58,204 nucleotides of DNA, taken from NCBI RefSeq assembly GCF_001437155.1, contig NZ_JQAR01000012.1, forward strand, positions 1-58,204, in the 5' to 3' direction. The stretch comes from Liquorilactobacillus mali. GTDB taxonomy: Bacteria; Bacillota; Bacilli; Lactobacillales; Lactobacillaceae. The notes beneath the pieces are model-generated. The model did no database searches. It was not told the DNA's origin and saw nothing but the letters and a program-made list of their open reading frames with translations. The position numbers and the translations under genes are program-made. Shown here piece after piece: positions 36,413 through 44,375 of this stretch; positions within the stretch are counted from its first letter, which is position 1, and every line of letters starts with the position of its first letter.

Positions 36413-36540
36413 GAGTGCGACATGAGTCGTATAATTTGGATACTAATTCGAGATTGACTGAAAAATCTTGAATTATGGAACACATTTATATGGAAAAATA
36501 GAGGAGCTGGTTCAAAATATAACTTTTGAACCAGCTCCTT
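36413..36540 (-). repeat. Dispersed intergenic palindromic element, copy 7 (internally shortened)
   Basis: On the minus strand a perfect 16-bp stem AGGAGCTGGTTCAAAA / TTTTGAACCAGCTCCT (36502-36539) leads into AAATGTGTTCCATAATTCAA and ends ACTCATGTCGCACTC. About 35-40 nt of the tail (the AGCAAAGTAC...TTTCGCATTAA block) are missing relative to copy 4. It separates the convergent NADH oxidase and FMN reductase genes. Confidence 0.8.
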
Positions 36541-36613
36541 TCTTATACGAATTTGAAGTTAATAATGAGCATGAGTTTTGTTGTTAGCGTTAGCCGCTGA
36601 AATCAGATAAATG

Positions 36614-37189
36614 TTAAGCTTCACGAATAAGTTTTAAATTTTCACGATTATCAGTAACAAATTGCAGATAATGTGCAAAGCATTCTTCCAAAAAGGCGAT
36701 CGTTTTGGCATTTGTCAACTGAGCTTGTTTATCAAATTGATCCTTAGCATTACTTAATAAGAATTCATAACCTGGCATGACAAAAGCATTAACACCGGGA
36801 GAATTTAAAATCTGCCGGAGATTATCTTGCGCACGCGCCGTTCCTTGAAGGCCTAGGGAAGCACCAACAATCATTATTGGCTGAGTTGTAAACGGATGTG
36901 TAGCTGCCGACAGCCATTCTATCGTACTTTTAAGTGCTGCCGGAATCGCATGGTCATATTCAGGTGTAGCAATGATGATCCCATCAGCGGCAGCTAACTG
37001 ATCACTCAAAGTATAAACACTCTCAGGAATATCGGCTAATCCTTCTTCGCTGAACAACGGAATATCAGCTATTTCAGCCAATGTAATAGTAGCATCGTTA
37101 ATAAAATGTTGTTGCATATACGTTAAGAGCATACGATTATATGAGATTTGAGCGTTCGTTCCCACTAATCCTACTAGGTTAAGTGACAT
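36614..37189 (-). CDS. NADPH-dependent FMN reductase family protein
   Basis: This 191-residue flavodoxin-fold protein has the phosphate-binding opening GLVGTNAQISYNRMLLTYM and the PEYDHAIPAALKSTIEWLS block of the family (near residue 77), with GASLGLQGTARAQ after it. It reduces FMN with NAD(P)H and may hand electrons to the flavoprotein encoded two genes upstream. It starts directly after the transporter stop (adjacent bases 37189/37190), the last gene of a three-gene unit. Confidence 0.88.
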   Translation of the reverse strand: MSLNLVGLVGTNAQISYNRMLLTYMQQHFINDATITLAEIADIPLFSEEGLADIPESVYTLSDQLAAADGIIIATPEYDHAIPAALKSTIEWLSAATHPFTTQPIMIVGASLGLQGTARAQDNLRQILNSPGVNAFVMPGYEFLLSNAKDQFDKQAQLTNAKTIAFLEECFAHYLQFVTDNRENLKLIREA

Positions 37190-38386
37190 CTAAATTTCCT
37201 CCGGTTTCTGATTAAGTTTGTGATTCCGTTTATCAACTATAGTATAAACGGCCATAATAATAGTCAAAATGGCGAATCCCCAGCTGCACAACATCAAGAC
37301 AAAGTAAGGCTGATCGTTCCCAAATAAGTTTGCAACACCGTTAACTAAAGTTGGTGATAAAAAGGCACCTAAGTTAATACCCACTAAAATAATCGAGGTC
37401 GATAAGTTTCCAGAATTAGCTGGAGCTATTTGAGCTGCTCGGTAAAAGGCCTGTGGGAAAACCCAGCCAAAGAAAATTCCACAAATGATAACACCAAGTG
37501 TCACTACCAAGACACTAGTTGCCGTAGCGACAATCATAAAACCAATTGAAATACCTAATAGAGCAATGGGTAAAATAAAGTTACCAAGAAATTTACTAAT
37601 TTTCCCGAATGGCATGCTAGCAAACATCGAAGCTGCTCCCATTCCGGCCAAAATACTTGAAGCAATTGCAGGAGTGGTAATGTGTTGTGCAGTCACAAAA
37701 CTAGCTAGTTTAATCGTCATCATCATGAACATTCCAAAAATTATAAGCATTAAAAACGCAAGCATAAAGACATGAACATTAGTTGACTGTTTTGGTGCCT
37801 TTTTATTTTCACCAGCTCTATGTTCAATCGGAATCTTAACAAAAAGACCAAACATCAATAAAGGAATCATTGCAATTAAGTAACCTGCAAATGCTGTTTT
37901 CCAGCCAGCAAGAACCAAAACACCCAGTAATAAACCAAAACCGGCATTTCCTAAATTCTGTGAGGTATTTTGATAGCCTAGCATATCTGCTAGTTCTTGC
38001 TTTTTATAGAAACGATACATTAAACTAACAGCAAATGGGTTAAAAAGTCCAATACCAAGGCCCATGATGAAGCGAGCAATTATAATGATCGTGTAATTAG
38101 TAATAAAAACAGGAGTTAATCCTCCAACTAAGTACATTATCAAACCACCCATGATCGTGCGCTTAATTCCAAATTTATGGGCAATTAGAGTTGAAAACAT
38201 AATCATGAGTAACACACCCAAATTAGGTAAGGTTGAGATCATTTCAACTTGCGCGGTAGTTTGCTCCGTAAATGTTTTTTCCATTAACGGAATGGCAATT
38301 GCAACTGACGGTGCAGTCATTGATAAAATCGAAAGAGATAGGATCGATAACTTGAATAACCAACTGTGTGATTTAATATTTTCCAT
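37190..38386 (-). CDS. Major facilitator superfamily transporter
   Basis: This 398-residue protein has 12 membrane helices, with the MFS loop motif AHKFGIKRTIMGG between helices 2 and 3 and PFGKISKFLGN in the second half. It lies between the flavoprotein and FMN reductase genes, so it probably imports the electron-acceptor substrate or exports its reduced product. Substrate not readable. Confidence 0.85.
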   Translation of the reverse strand: MENIKSHSWLFKLSILSLSILSMTAPSVAIAIPLMEKTFTEQTTAQVEMISTLPNLGVLLMIMFSTLIAHKFGIKRTIMGGLIMYLVGGLTPVFITNYTIIIIARFIMGLGIGLFNPFAVSLMYRFYKKQELADMLGYQNTSQNLGNAGFGLLLGVLVLAGWKTAFAGYLIAMIPLLMFGLFVKIPIEHRAGENKKAPKQSTNVHVFMLAFLMLIIFGMFMMMTIKLASFVTAQHITTPAIASSILAGMGAASMFASMPFGKISKFLGNFILPIALLGISIGFMIVATATSVLVVTLGVIICGIFFGWVFPQAFYRAAQIAPANSGNLSTSIILVGINLGAFLSPTLVNGVANLFGNDQPYFVLMLCSWGFAILTIIMAVYTIVDKRNHKLNQKPEEI

Positions 38387-38405
38387 AAGATTAAGCCCTC
38401 CTAGC

Positions 38406-39917
38406 CTATTTTTTTACCAATTTATCATTTTTAGTTTTTATATATTCACTAGCGCTTGTCCCAGCAATTCGTCCAGATGTCCAAGTAAAACCAGAAGCTA
38501 AACCTTCATAAGCAGGATAACAGTGGCCCTGATAATAACCACCAGCATTAGCTCCACCCGTATAGAGACCAGGAATAGGTTTGAATTTGTCATCTAAAAC
38601 GTTTAAATTAGTATCAACACGAACTCCACCTACAGTACCTAGGTAAGCGACTTGAGCGGTAAAAGCATAAAAGGGACCTTGTTCCACTGCATAGACAAGT
38701 GACTGCCCAGACTTTGCGAAATCAGTATCGACACGATTATGAACATTATGATTATACGCAGTAACTGCCCGTACCAAGGTATCTGCATCCATGCCAGCAG
38801 CTGCTGCTAATTCAGCCAAAGTATTTCCCTTAAAAGCAGTTCTAGCAGCAACAGACTCGTTGGCGAGCTGAGTAAAATCACCAGGCTCAGTATTGGCACC
38901 TGGACCAGCTTTGGAGACTTCGAGTTGACCACCATTTTTCGTGAAATCATCAAGAGTTGCTTGGTCAACTACAAAATAATACTTACCACCAACAGAGTAC
39001 CCAGCATTAGCCCATTCAACAGTATCATAAACCACATCTTCATTAGTAAATCGTTCACCTTTTGGACTTACCCAGAATAATGGTGTCAATAATAATTGAG
39101 TTAAAGCAGAGTTAGAGAAACCAGCCAAATGTTCCTTTGAACTTTTCTGAGTAACTTTGGACTTAGCAAGTTGAGCAGCATGAATTAAGGCTGTACCATC
39201 AATGTTGATCCCACCGGCAGCAACAAGCGCCTTGAGCCCTTCGCCATTATTAGGTACTCCTAATTGGCGCAGGTTGCGCGTATGCATAATTTTAGCGACT
39301 AGATCGCTATCACCACCAAAGCCCCCTGTTGCAACAACAGCAGCTTGTGCCTCAACCTCGATGACGTCACCATTAGCATCGGTTGCTGTGATGCCAATCA
39401 CTCGTCCAGTGCTATCTTGTTCAATAGATTGCAGTGTGACGTTAAATTCAAATTTGACGCCTTCATCAATCAGCGTTTGTTGAATACGCTCATAACTACC
39501 AGTCTTATCTTGATACATATGATAAACACCACCTTGATAATCACGATCACGGTGCGCAAATTGTGTTGTATCAGCGGTAGCATTTAATTTGATATGCATT
39601 CCCATCTTTTCGATCCAAGCCAAGGTATCAGCTGCAGTGTTAACAATTTTATGAACTAATGGTCCATTAGAAATGTTATGGTTGTAATTGGTCAACTGCC
39701 GAATAGCTTCAGCTTTGGACATAACCATTCCACGTTCACGTTGTTCCTTGGAGTCAACGGCGAAGAAACCACTCGAAATTTTAGTGTTTCCACCGATTTG
39801 AGATTGTTTTTCTAAAACTAAGACTTGTAAACCATGTTCAGCCGCAGCATGCGCAGCTGCTAATCCAGTTCCGCCAGCACCTGCGACGACAACATCTGTT
39901 TTAATTGATCTGGTCAT
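38406..39917 (-). CDS. FAD-binding fumarate-reductase-like flavoprotein (enoate reductase candidate)
   Basis: This 503-residue protein has the FAD motif VVVAGAGGTGLAAAHAA (residues 9-25), GGNTKISSGFFAV, AAVVATGGFGGDSDL, and the C-terminal GGVRVDTNLNVLD and PGLYTGGANAGGYYQG. This is the FRD/KstD/urocanate-reductase flavoprotein group. It lacks an N-terminal FMN-binding domain and haem domain, and the fumarate reductase HPT substrate motif is not conserved (ALIHAAQ), so fumarate may not be the substrate. In Lactobacillus plantarum similar proteins with a flavin reductase partner reduce hydroxycinnamates or vinylphenols (HcrB, VprA). That role is an inference here. First gene of the unit, divergent from an AraC regulator. 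Confidence 0.85.
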   Translation of the reverse strand: MTRSIKTDVVVAGAGGTGLAAAHAAAEHGLQVLVLEKQSQIGGNTKISSGFFAVDSKEQRERGMVMSKAEAIRQLTNYNHNISNGPLVHKIVNTAADTLAWIEKMGMHIKLNATADTTQFAHRDRDYQGGVYHMYQDKTGSYERIQQTLIDEGVKFEFNVTLQSIEQDSTGRVIGITATDANGDVIEVEAQAAVVATGGFGGDSDLVAKIMHTRNLRQLGVPNNGEGLKALVAAGGINIDGTALIHAAQLAKSKVTQKSSKEHLAGFSNSALTQLLLTPLFWVSPKGERFTNEDVVYDTVEWANAGYSVGGKYYFVVDQATLDDFTKNGGQLEVSKAGPGANTEPGDFTQLANESVAARTAFKGNTLAELAAAAGMDADTLVRAVTAYNHNVHNRVDTDFAKSGQSLVYAVEQGPFYAFTAQVAYLGTVGGVRVDTNLNVLDDKFKPIPGLYTGGANAGGYYQGHCYPAYEGLASGFTWTSGRIAGTSASEYIKTKNDKLVKK

Positions 39918-40039
39918 AATTAATCACTCCTACATTAAGTTATGATTATATTTTATAGTGAAGTATTGCACAATATCAGTAGAAAATATATCTTAATCTT
40001 ATGGTGAATATATCTTTTATGAAAAAGAGGGGATTTAAA

Positions 40040-40945
40040 ATGGCCACAATCTATACAACTAAAAGCGCTTTAAAGATTGATGGGATAGTATCTGAGCAAC
40101 TAGAACTACCCTCAATTACAAGCAGTGCAACTAATTGTTTTAAAGTTCACATGCAAATGGTTGAATGTCTAGCAACTTGCGCAGTAACACTAGGTACGAC
40201 CGAGATTCCCTTACGTCCATTTGATTTGATCTTGATTCAACAAGTAGATCAGTTAATATTTAAAGCCACCGATCAACCTGTTGAAATTAGAATCTTTGAT
40301 GAATGGCTACAAATACCTAATCCATTAAACATGATGTTGGTAGGCGATAATCCACTGATTCATGATTTAATGAACGCTGTTGATTCACAACAAAATCAGT
40401 ATATAGTTTTTCGGCATTTGGAAACTAAAATTGTTCATGAGTACTTGAATATAATTGCTACTATAGAAAATTATTCACCGGATAAATTTCTGACATTCCA
40501 GCGAGAAAACTTACTGGGCTTGTTATATACTGAACTATCACGCAAACACCATCAAAAAGTTTCGAAGACAGATTCCTTTTTCCCCCAAGGCCCTATTCGT
40601 CATGCTGGACCAGATGCACAAGCAGGAGCGATTTTCACGTATTTGACTCAACACATCAATGATGTAACTCTTGTAAGTGCCGCAACTCATTTTGGTTATC
40701 AGCAAAACTATTTTTCACGCTTATGTCGAAAACTGTTTAAACAATCTTTCTCAAATTTGAAGACAACACTACGCATGGAAATGGCATCTCGTATGTTGTC
40801 ACTATCAAATAAAAATATTGATGAAATCAGTAACGAGTTAGGCTACAAAAATTTAACTAGTTTTTATAGCCATTTTCGCAACGAGCGTGGTCGGACTCCT
40901 CGCCAATTTCGCGAAGATTATCAGCAGCGCATTCATCACCCATAA
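40040..40945 (+). CDS. AraC-family transcriptional regulator
   Basis: This 301-residue regulator has an N-terminal cupin-like sensing region (residues 1-190) and a C-terminal pair of helix-turn-helix motifs: DVTLVSAATHFGYQQNYFSRLCRKLF and NIDEISNELGYKNLTSFYSHFR, ending GRTPRQFRED. The start at 40040 has AGAGGGG 7 nt upstream. It is divergent from the flavoprotein-MFS-FMN reductase unit and probably activates it on substrate binding. Confidence 0.9.
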   Translation: MATIYTTKSALKIDGIVSEQLELPSITSSATNCFKVHMQMVECLATCAVTLGTTEIPLRPFDLILIQQVDQLIFKATDQPVEIRIFDEWLQIPNPLNMMLVGDNPLIHDLMNAVDSQQNQYIVFRHLETKIVHEYLNIIATIENYSPDKFLTFQRENLLGLLYTELSRKHHQKVSKTDSFFPQGPIRHAGPDAQAGAIFTYLTQHINDVTLVSAATHFGYQQNYFSRLCRKLFKQSFSNLKTTLRMEMASRMLSLSNKNIDEISNELGYKNLTSFYSHFRNERGRTPRQFREDYQQRIHHP

Positions 40946-41098
40946 TAAATGCCATATAATAATTTATCTGGTTGATAATTAAGTTTTCTCTAACTCATAC
41001 TCTTTAAAGAAACTATACGGTTTCGTTGCAAGTTAGTTGTGAAAGTTTTTTACTCCACCTAAACATGCGGAATTTATTTAGCTTGAATGACAAAAAAA

Positions 41099-41136
41099 GA
41101 TCTACTTAATCTCCTTTGTAGGAAATTAATTAGATC
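41099..41136. terminator. Imperfect palindrome between AraC and disulfide reductase genes
   Basis: GATCTACTTAATCTCC and GGAAATTAATTAGATC match as inverted repeats at 14 of 16 positions with a 6-nt loop. It lies between convergent genes and probably terminates both. The bases after it (ATGTTCATAATTTAA) faintly recall the tail of the dispersed elements, but not enough to count it as a copy. Confidence 0.55.
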
Positions 41137-41234
41137 CTGTCTGCATTGCTGATTATATGTTCATAATTTAATTTATTGATGTGTTGTAAACTCTTTCAAA
41201 AGGCGTTCATACTGCACCTTTTGAAAAGTTAATT

Positions 41235-42590
41235 CTACTTGGATCTTCTTAAGTAAGGTACCATCATGCTAATCAACCCAATTGTTTGACTCGGAAATGC
41301 CAGAATTGCTTTGTTCAAATCATTTTGAGTCAGTTTTAAACCAATTATCATTGCTAAGACATTAATTAGCTCTGGTGCTTCGTCACCGTAAACACTCGCC
41401 CCAACTAAATAAGAATCCTGATTAAATATCAAGGTAGCTTCTGCATCAGATTCATTTTTAGTTTGAAAACGTAGCCGTTTACCATAGGGTATCTCCTTAA
41501 TGAGATACTTATCTTTTTTGTTTTCTATATCCATCTCGCTCAATCCGACTTGTGCAATTCTCGGAAGAGTGAAAACGACACTTGCAATAGCAGGATAGCT
41601 AATTGATTCAGTATTCTCACCTGATAAGAGACCTGCCAAGTAATTAGATTCAAAAGTTGCTGTTGGAGTTAATCTGGGAATCTGCTTATCAACGACATCC
41701 CCACTAGCAAAAATATGTGGTACAGATGTTCGTAAGTGATCATCAACAACTATTCCAGCCTTATTGTACTCTACTCCAGCAACTTCAAGGTTCAACCCAC
41801 CTATATTTGGAACTCTGCCAGTTGCATCAAGCACATAGTCAGTCCTAATCTTCAGGCCAGATACTGTTGAGACTATTAGCTGGTTATCACTTTTTTGAAT
41901 TTTTTGGACGGCTTCATTAAAATAAATTTTTATCCCAAGTTCTTTCATTTGCTGTAACAGCTTGCCCACATATTTTTGGTTGAAGCCACGAAGAGCTCCA
42001 GGAGCAAATTCAATAATGGAAACTTCTGTGCCTGCGGCTTTAACAAGCATCGCAAACTCTAATGAAACAATTCCAGCCCCGATAAAAGTTATCCGATTTG
42101 GTAATTCTGGCAAGTCCAGGAATTCACGACTATCATTCAGCAATTCATTGCCCTCAACTGGTAACCGATTTGGGACTTGTCCGGTTCCAATTATAAAATT
42201 TGCTGCACTCAAAATTTTCTCGCCCACTTTAATAGAATTTTGATCAAGAAAAGAAGCTGTTCCATTAAAGATTTCGATCCCAACTTCTTTAAATTGCTGT
42301 GCTAGCATTAAATGGATTGGAATAATAGTTGCTTGTTTATATGCCATCAGTTCTGGCCAATCAACATGCAGATCACCTTTTAAGCCCATGCCTGCGTATG
42401 CCTGTGATTGATGAATCAGGTCAGCTGCTCCATCTAACAAAATCTTTGCGTTACAGCCATAGTTAGTGCATGTGCCAGCAATTAGATCTTTCTCAACTAT
42501 TGCAACTTTCTTACCTTTTTTCTGTAAATCAACTGCTGCATGCCAGTTTGCATGTCCGCTACCAATAAAAATAATATCAAATTCTTCCAT
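41235..42590 (-). CDS. Class I pyridine nucleotide-disulfide oxidoreductase, glutathione-reductase-like
   Basis: This 451-residue FAD enzyme has FIGSGHANWHAAVDL at the N terminus, the redox pair Cys41/Cys46 in GTCTNYGCNAK, the NAD motif FIGAGIVSLEFAML near residue 167 and HIFASGDVVD. The C-terminal His-Glu pair that activates the flavin thiol in glutathione reductase or lipoamide dehydrogenase (HPTxxE) is not seen; the corresponding stretch reads AFPSQTIGLISM. So it may use another base or reduce an unusual substrate. It follows an OhrR-like regulator by 14 nt, which ties it to thiol or peroxide stress. Confidence 0.86.
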   Translation of the reverse strand: MEEFDIIFIGSGHANWHAAVDLQKKGKKVAIVEKDLIAGTCTNYGCNAKILLDGAADLIHQSQAYAGMGLKGDLHVDWPELMAYKQATIIPIHLMLAQQFKEVGIEIFNGTASFLDQNSIKVGEKILSAANFIIGTGQVPNRLPVEGNELLNDSREFLDLPELPNRITFIGAGIVSLEFAMLVKAAGTEVSIIEFAPGALRGFNQKYVGKLLQQMKELGIKIYFNEAVQKIQKSDNQLIVSTVSGLKIRTDYVLDATGRVPNIGGLNLEVAGVEYNKAGIVVDDHLRTSVPHIFASGDVVDKQIPRLTPTATFESNYLAGLLSGENTESISYPAIASVVFTLPRIAQVGLSEMDIENKKDKYLIKEIPYGKRLRFQTKNESDAEATLIFNQDSYLVGASVYGDEAPELINVLAMIIGLKLTQNDLNKAILAFPSQTIGLISMMVPYLRRSK

Positions 42591-42604
42591 ATTTTATCAT
42601 CCTT

Positions 42605-43063
42605 TTATTTTTTGTTTGCTAATTCATCAATAAGTTCTAGTACTCGATTATTCAGAGTGTGTGCCTGACCCAGTATTTTTGTAAATTGCTGTTGATCATT
42701 TCCTATCAACTTTGCTTGAATTTTTGCAATCTCAATCTGAATCAGTTCAAACCTCTGTTCTGCATTGCTAGTAAGAAACAGTTCAAAACTTCGTCCATCA
42801 GAAACAGACTTCTCGCGTTTTATCCATTTCTTTGTCATTAGCTTCTTAACAACTGGTGTTAAGGTATTTGTATCCAAATCTAAATTGCGGCAAATCACAA
42901 CTAAAGTACATTTACCCTGTTGTTTTATATTCAATAAAACCATATATTGCAGGTATGTTAACTCATACTCACCTAAAACTATTTGGTACAATTGGTGAAA
43001 ATAACGATTCATTGTATAAATGGATAGGCACAATTCATCATAAAAAATATCTTTTTTATTCAT
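42605..43063 (-). CDS. MarR-family regulator of OhrR type
   Basis: This 152-residue winged-helix protein has the OhrR-like opening YDELCLSIYTMNR with Cys12 where OhrR has its peroxide-sensing Cys15, LTYLQYMVLLNIK, a recognition region NLDLDTNTLTPVVKKL, and the wing DGRSFELFLTS. No second Cys at the C terminus, so a one-cysteine sensor. It likely represses its own operon with the disulfide reductase and releases DNA when Cys12 is oxidised. A perfect palindrome overlaps its promoter. Confidence 0.88.
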   Translation of the reverse strand: MNKKDIFYDELCLSIYTMNRYFHQLYQIVLGEYELTYLQYMVLLNIKQQGKCTLVVICRNLDLDTNTLTPVVKKLMTKKWIKREKSVSDGRSFELFLTSNAEQRFELIQIEIAKIQAKLIGNDQQQFTKILGQAHTLNNRVLELIDELANKK

Positions 43064-43081
43064 GTTTCTCCCTTTCTTTTA

Positions 43082-43095
43082 TATCGTATACGATA
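43082..43095. promoter_or_regulatory. Perfect palindromic operator, probable MarR/OhrR site
   Basis: TATCGTATACGATA is a perfect 14-bp palindrome starting directly after the -10 box and ending 19 nt before the MarR-type gene. Position over the transcription start fits repression. Confidence 0.7.
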
Positions 43096-43096
43096 C

Positions 43097-43125
43097 ATAT
43101 TACCATTAGAACTTTTAATAAGCAA
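43097..43125 (-). promoter_or_regulatory. Promoter of the OhrR-like regulator and disulfide reductase
   Basis: On the minus strand TTGCTT (43120-43125) and TAATAT (43097-43102) are separated by 17 nt. AGGGAG precedes the ATG. Confidence 0.65.
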
Positions 43126-43161
43126 ATTTTTTTATCTTTTGACTCTTTAACACAAAAAAAA

Positions 43162-43225
43162 CTGGATCAAAAATTATATTTTGACCCAGCCCTCTATTTA
43201 TCCCCGTGTTTCATAATCCGAGCTA
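43162..43225 (+). repeat. Dispersed intergenic palindromic element, copy 8 (truncated)
   Basis: The palindrome CTGGATCAAAA / TTTTGACCCAG (43162-43189) is followed by only the first part of the tail (CCGTGTTTCATAATCC) before the end of the DUF1003 gene. The rest of the tail is missing. Confidence 0.7.
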
Positions 43226-43228
43226 ATA

Positions 43229-43984
43229 CTATTCTTTTTTATCTTTTTCTTCAAAATACTGTTGTAATCTTCTTAATTCACTTACTTGTGACTCAATAGA
43301 ACCCAGCATCTCCGTTTGAATCTTCTGAATTTGCAGCAAGTTAGGTTGATCTTGCTGAATCAAATGATCAATTTTTGAATGCAGGACTCTAATCTCTTCT
43401 TCTGACTTTTGATTAACCTGATAATCATTACGCGACTCCATCCGGTCATACTCAGATGAGCGATTTTGACTCATCATTATCAGTGGTGCTTGGATGGCAG
43501 CCACCATACTTAAAAACAGATTCAGCAAAATAAACGGATATGAATCGAAATGTACGCCAAACCAATGAAATACATTTAAGAGTATCCAGAAAATCATAAT
43601 CCCAACAAAACTTAAAATAAATGCCCAGCTACCACCAAAATGTGCAACTCCATCAGCTATTTTTTGTCCAAAAGTCAAAGAATGTTCTAGTTGTTCACGT
43701 ACATCTACCATTTGATAGGCATCATTTTCCATCACACGTGTTAATTTTCTAGTTAACTTGTCATTTTGTCGGTAATCTTTTGCAATCATCTGATCCATTT
43801 TTTTCACACGATATTGCACTAAATGCTCACTACAGATAAATTGGCTATCGGCCGCTTTAGGATAGTCTCTTCTTATCAGCGCTCTTAGAGAACCATCTAA
43901 GTCTTTTAGAAAAACTCCATCTACTAAGTCATATTCCTTTTGATCTACAAGACATTTTAGTCTTTGCTCCATATTTTTCTTCAT
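43229..43984 (-). CDS. DUF1003 family membrane protein
   Basis: This 251-residue protein has two transmembrane helices (near residues 118-136 and 150-172) with the DUF1003 core WAFILSFVGIMIFWILLNVF and DSYPFILLNLFLSMVAAIQAPLIMMSQNR, then a glutamine- and glutamate-rich coiled coil (residues 190-250). The N-terminal 70 residues have two cysteines (C11, C51) and could form a small sensing or metal-binding domain. Function is unknown for the family. The ATG at 43984 or the second ATG at 43972 could be the start. Confidence 0.88.
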   Translation of the reverse strand: MKKNMEQRLKCLVDQKEYDLVDGVFLKDLDGSLRALIRRDYPKAADSQFICSEHLVQYRVKKMDQMIAKDYRQNDKLTRKLTRVMENDAYQMVDVREQLEHSLTFGQKIADGVAHFGGSWAFILSFVGIMIFWILLNVFHWFGVHFDSYPFILLNLFLSMVAAIQAPLIMMSQNRSSEYDRMESRNDYQVNQKSEEEIRVLHSKIDHLIQQDQPNLLQIQKIQTEMLGSIESQVSELRRLQQYFEEKDKKE

Positions 43985-44006
43985 TGATAATTTCTCCCCA
44001 ATTGAA

Positions 44007-44102
44007 TTATTTTAGGCGCTTATGCTGCGAGGGTTCGTAATCATCAGCACCATTAGCTTTTGTTTCATCATCGTTTACATTACACCTATGACTATCTGAC
44101 AT
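44007..44102 (-). CDS. Possible 31-residue acidic small protein upstream of the DUF1003 gene
   Basis: ATG at 44102 to TAA at 44007 encodes an acidic peptide containing NVNDDETKANGADDYEPSQ and ending KRLK, 22 nt upstream of the DUF1003 start. A GGTGAGGG site precedes it but is unusually close (about 3 nt). A minus-strand TTGACA (44172-44177) lies upstream. I do not recognise it; it could be a real small gene in the same transcript or a chance frame. Confidence 0.3.
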   Translation of the reverse strand: MSDSHRCNVNDDETKANGADDYEPSQHKRLK

Positions 44103-44301
44103 TTCCCTCACCACACTTTCTAAAATTCTCATAAATTCACACATATTTACCGTAGCGATTTCTTGCAAGAGTGTCAATCATTCAATTGGACAATAATTTT
44201 TAATATCTTAAATAAAATAACAAATTATGCCTTAATGGTTCACTTAAAAATTAAATTGTCCGTAATAACTATAAATAACAATTAATTATTAATTTTGCTA
44301 C

Positions 44302-44330
44302 TTGCCGTTTTCCGTTCTTTTTCATATAAT
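44302..44330 (+). promoter_or_regulatory. Promoter of the large membrane protein gene
   Basis: TTGCCG (44302-44307) and a consensus TATAAT (44325-44330) are spaced by 17 nt; the gene starts 46 nt further on with AGAGG at 44361-44365. Confidence 0.7.
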
Positions 44331-44375
44331 TTCCATGCTAGGACAATCTAATAACTTAAAAGAGGCTTAATTCTT

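Noticed and set aside
41099-41160. Degenerate copy of the dispersed element between the AraC and disulfide reductase genes
   Set aside because: The palindrome lacks the TCAAAA/TTTTGA core and only a short ATGTTCATAATTTAA resembles the tail; kept as a terminator.
43229-43299. Plus-strand frame covering the repeat copy and the DUF1003 end
   Set aside because: Low-complexity product translated from the palindrome and a conserved gene's antisense; no independent support.
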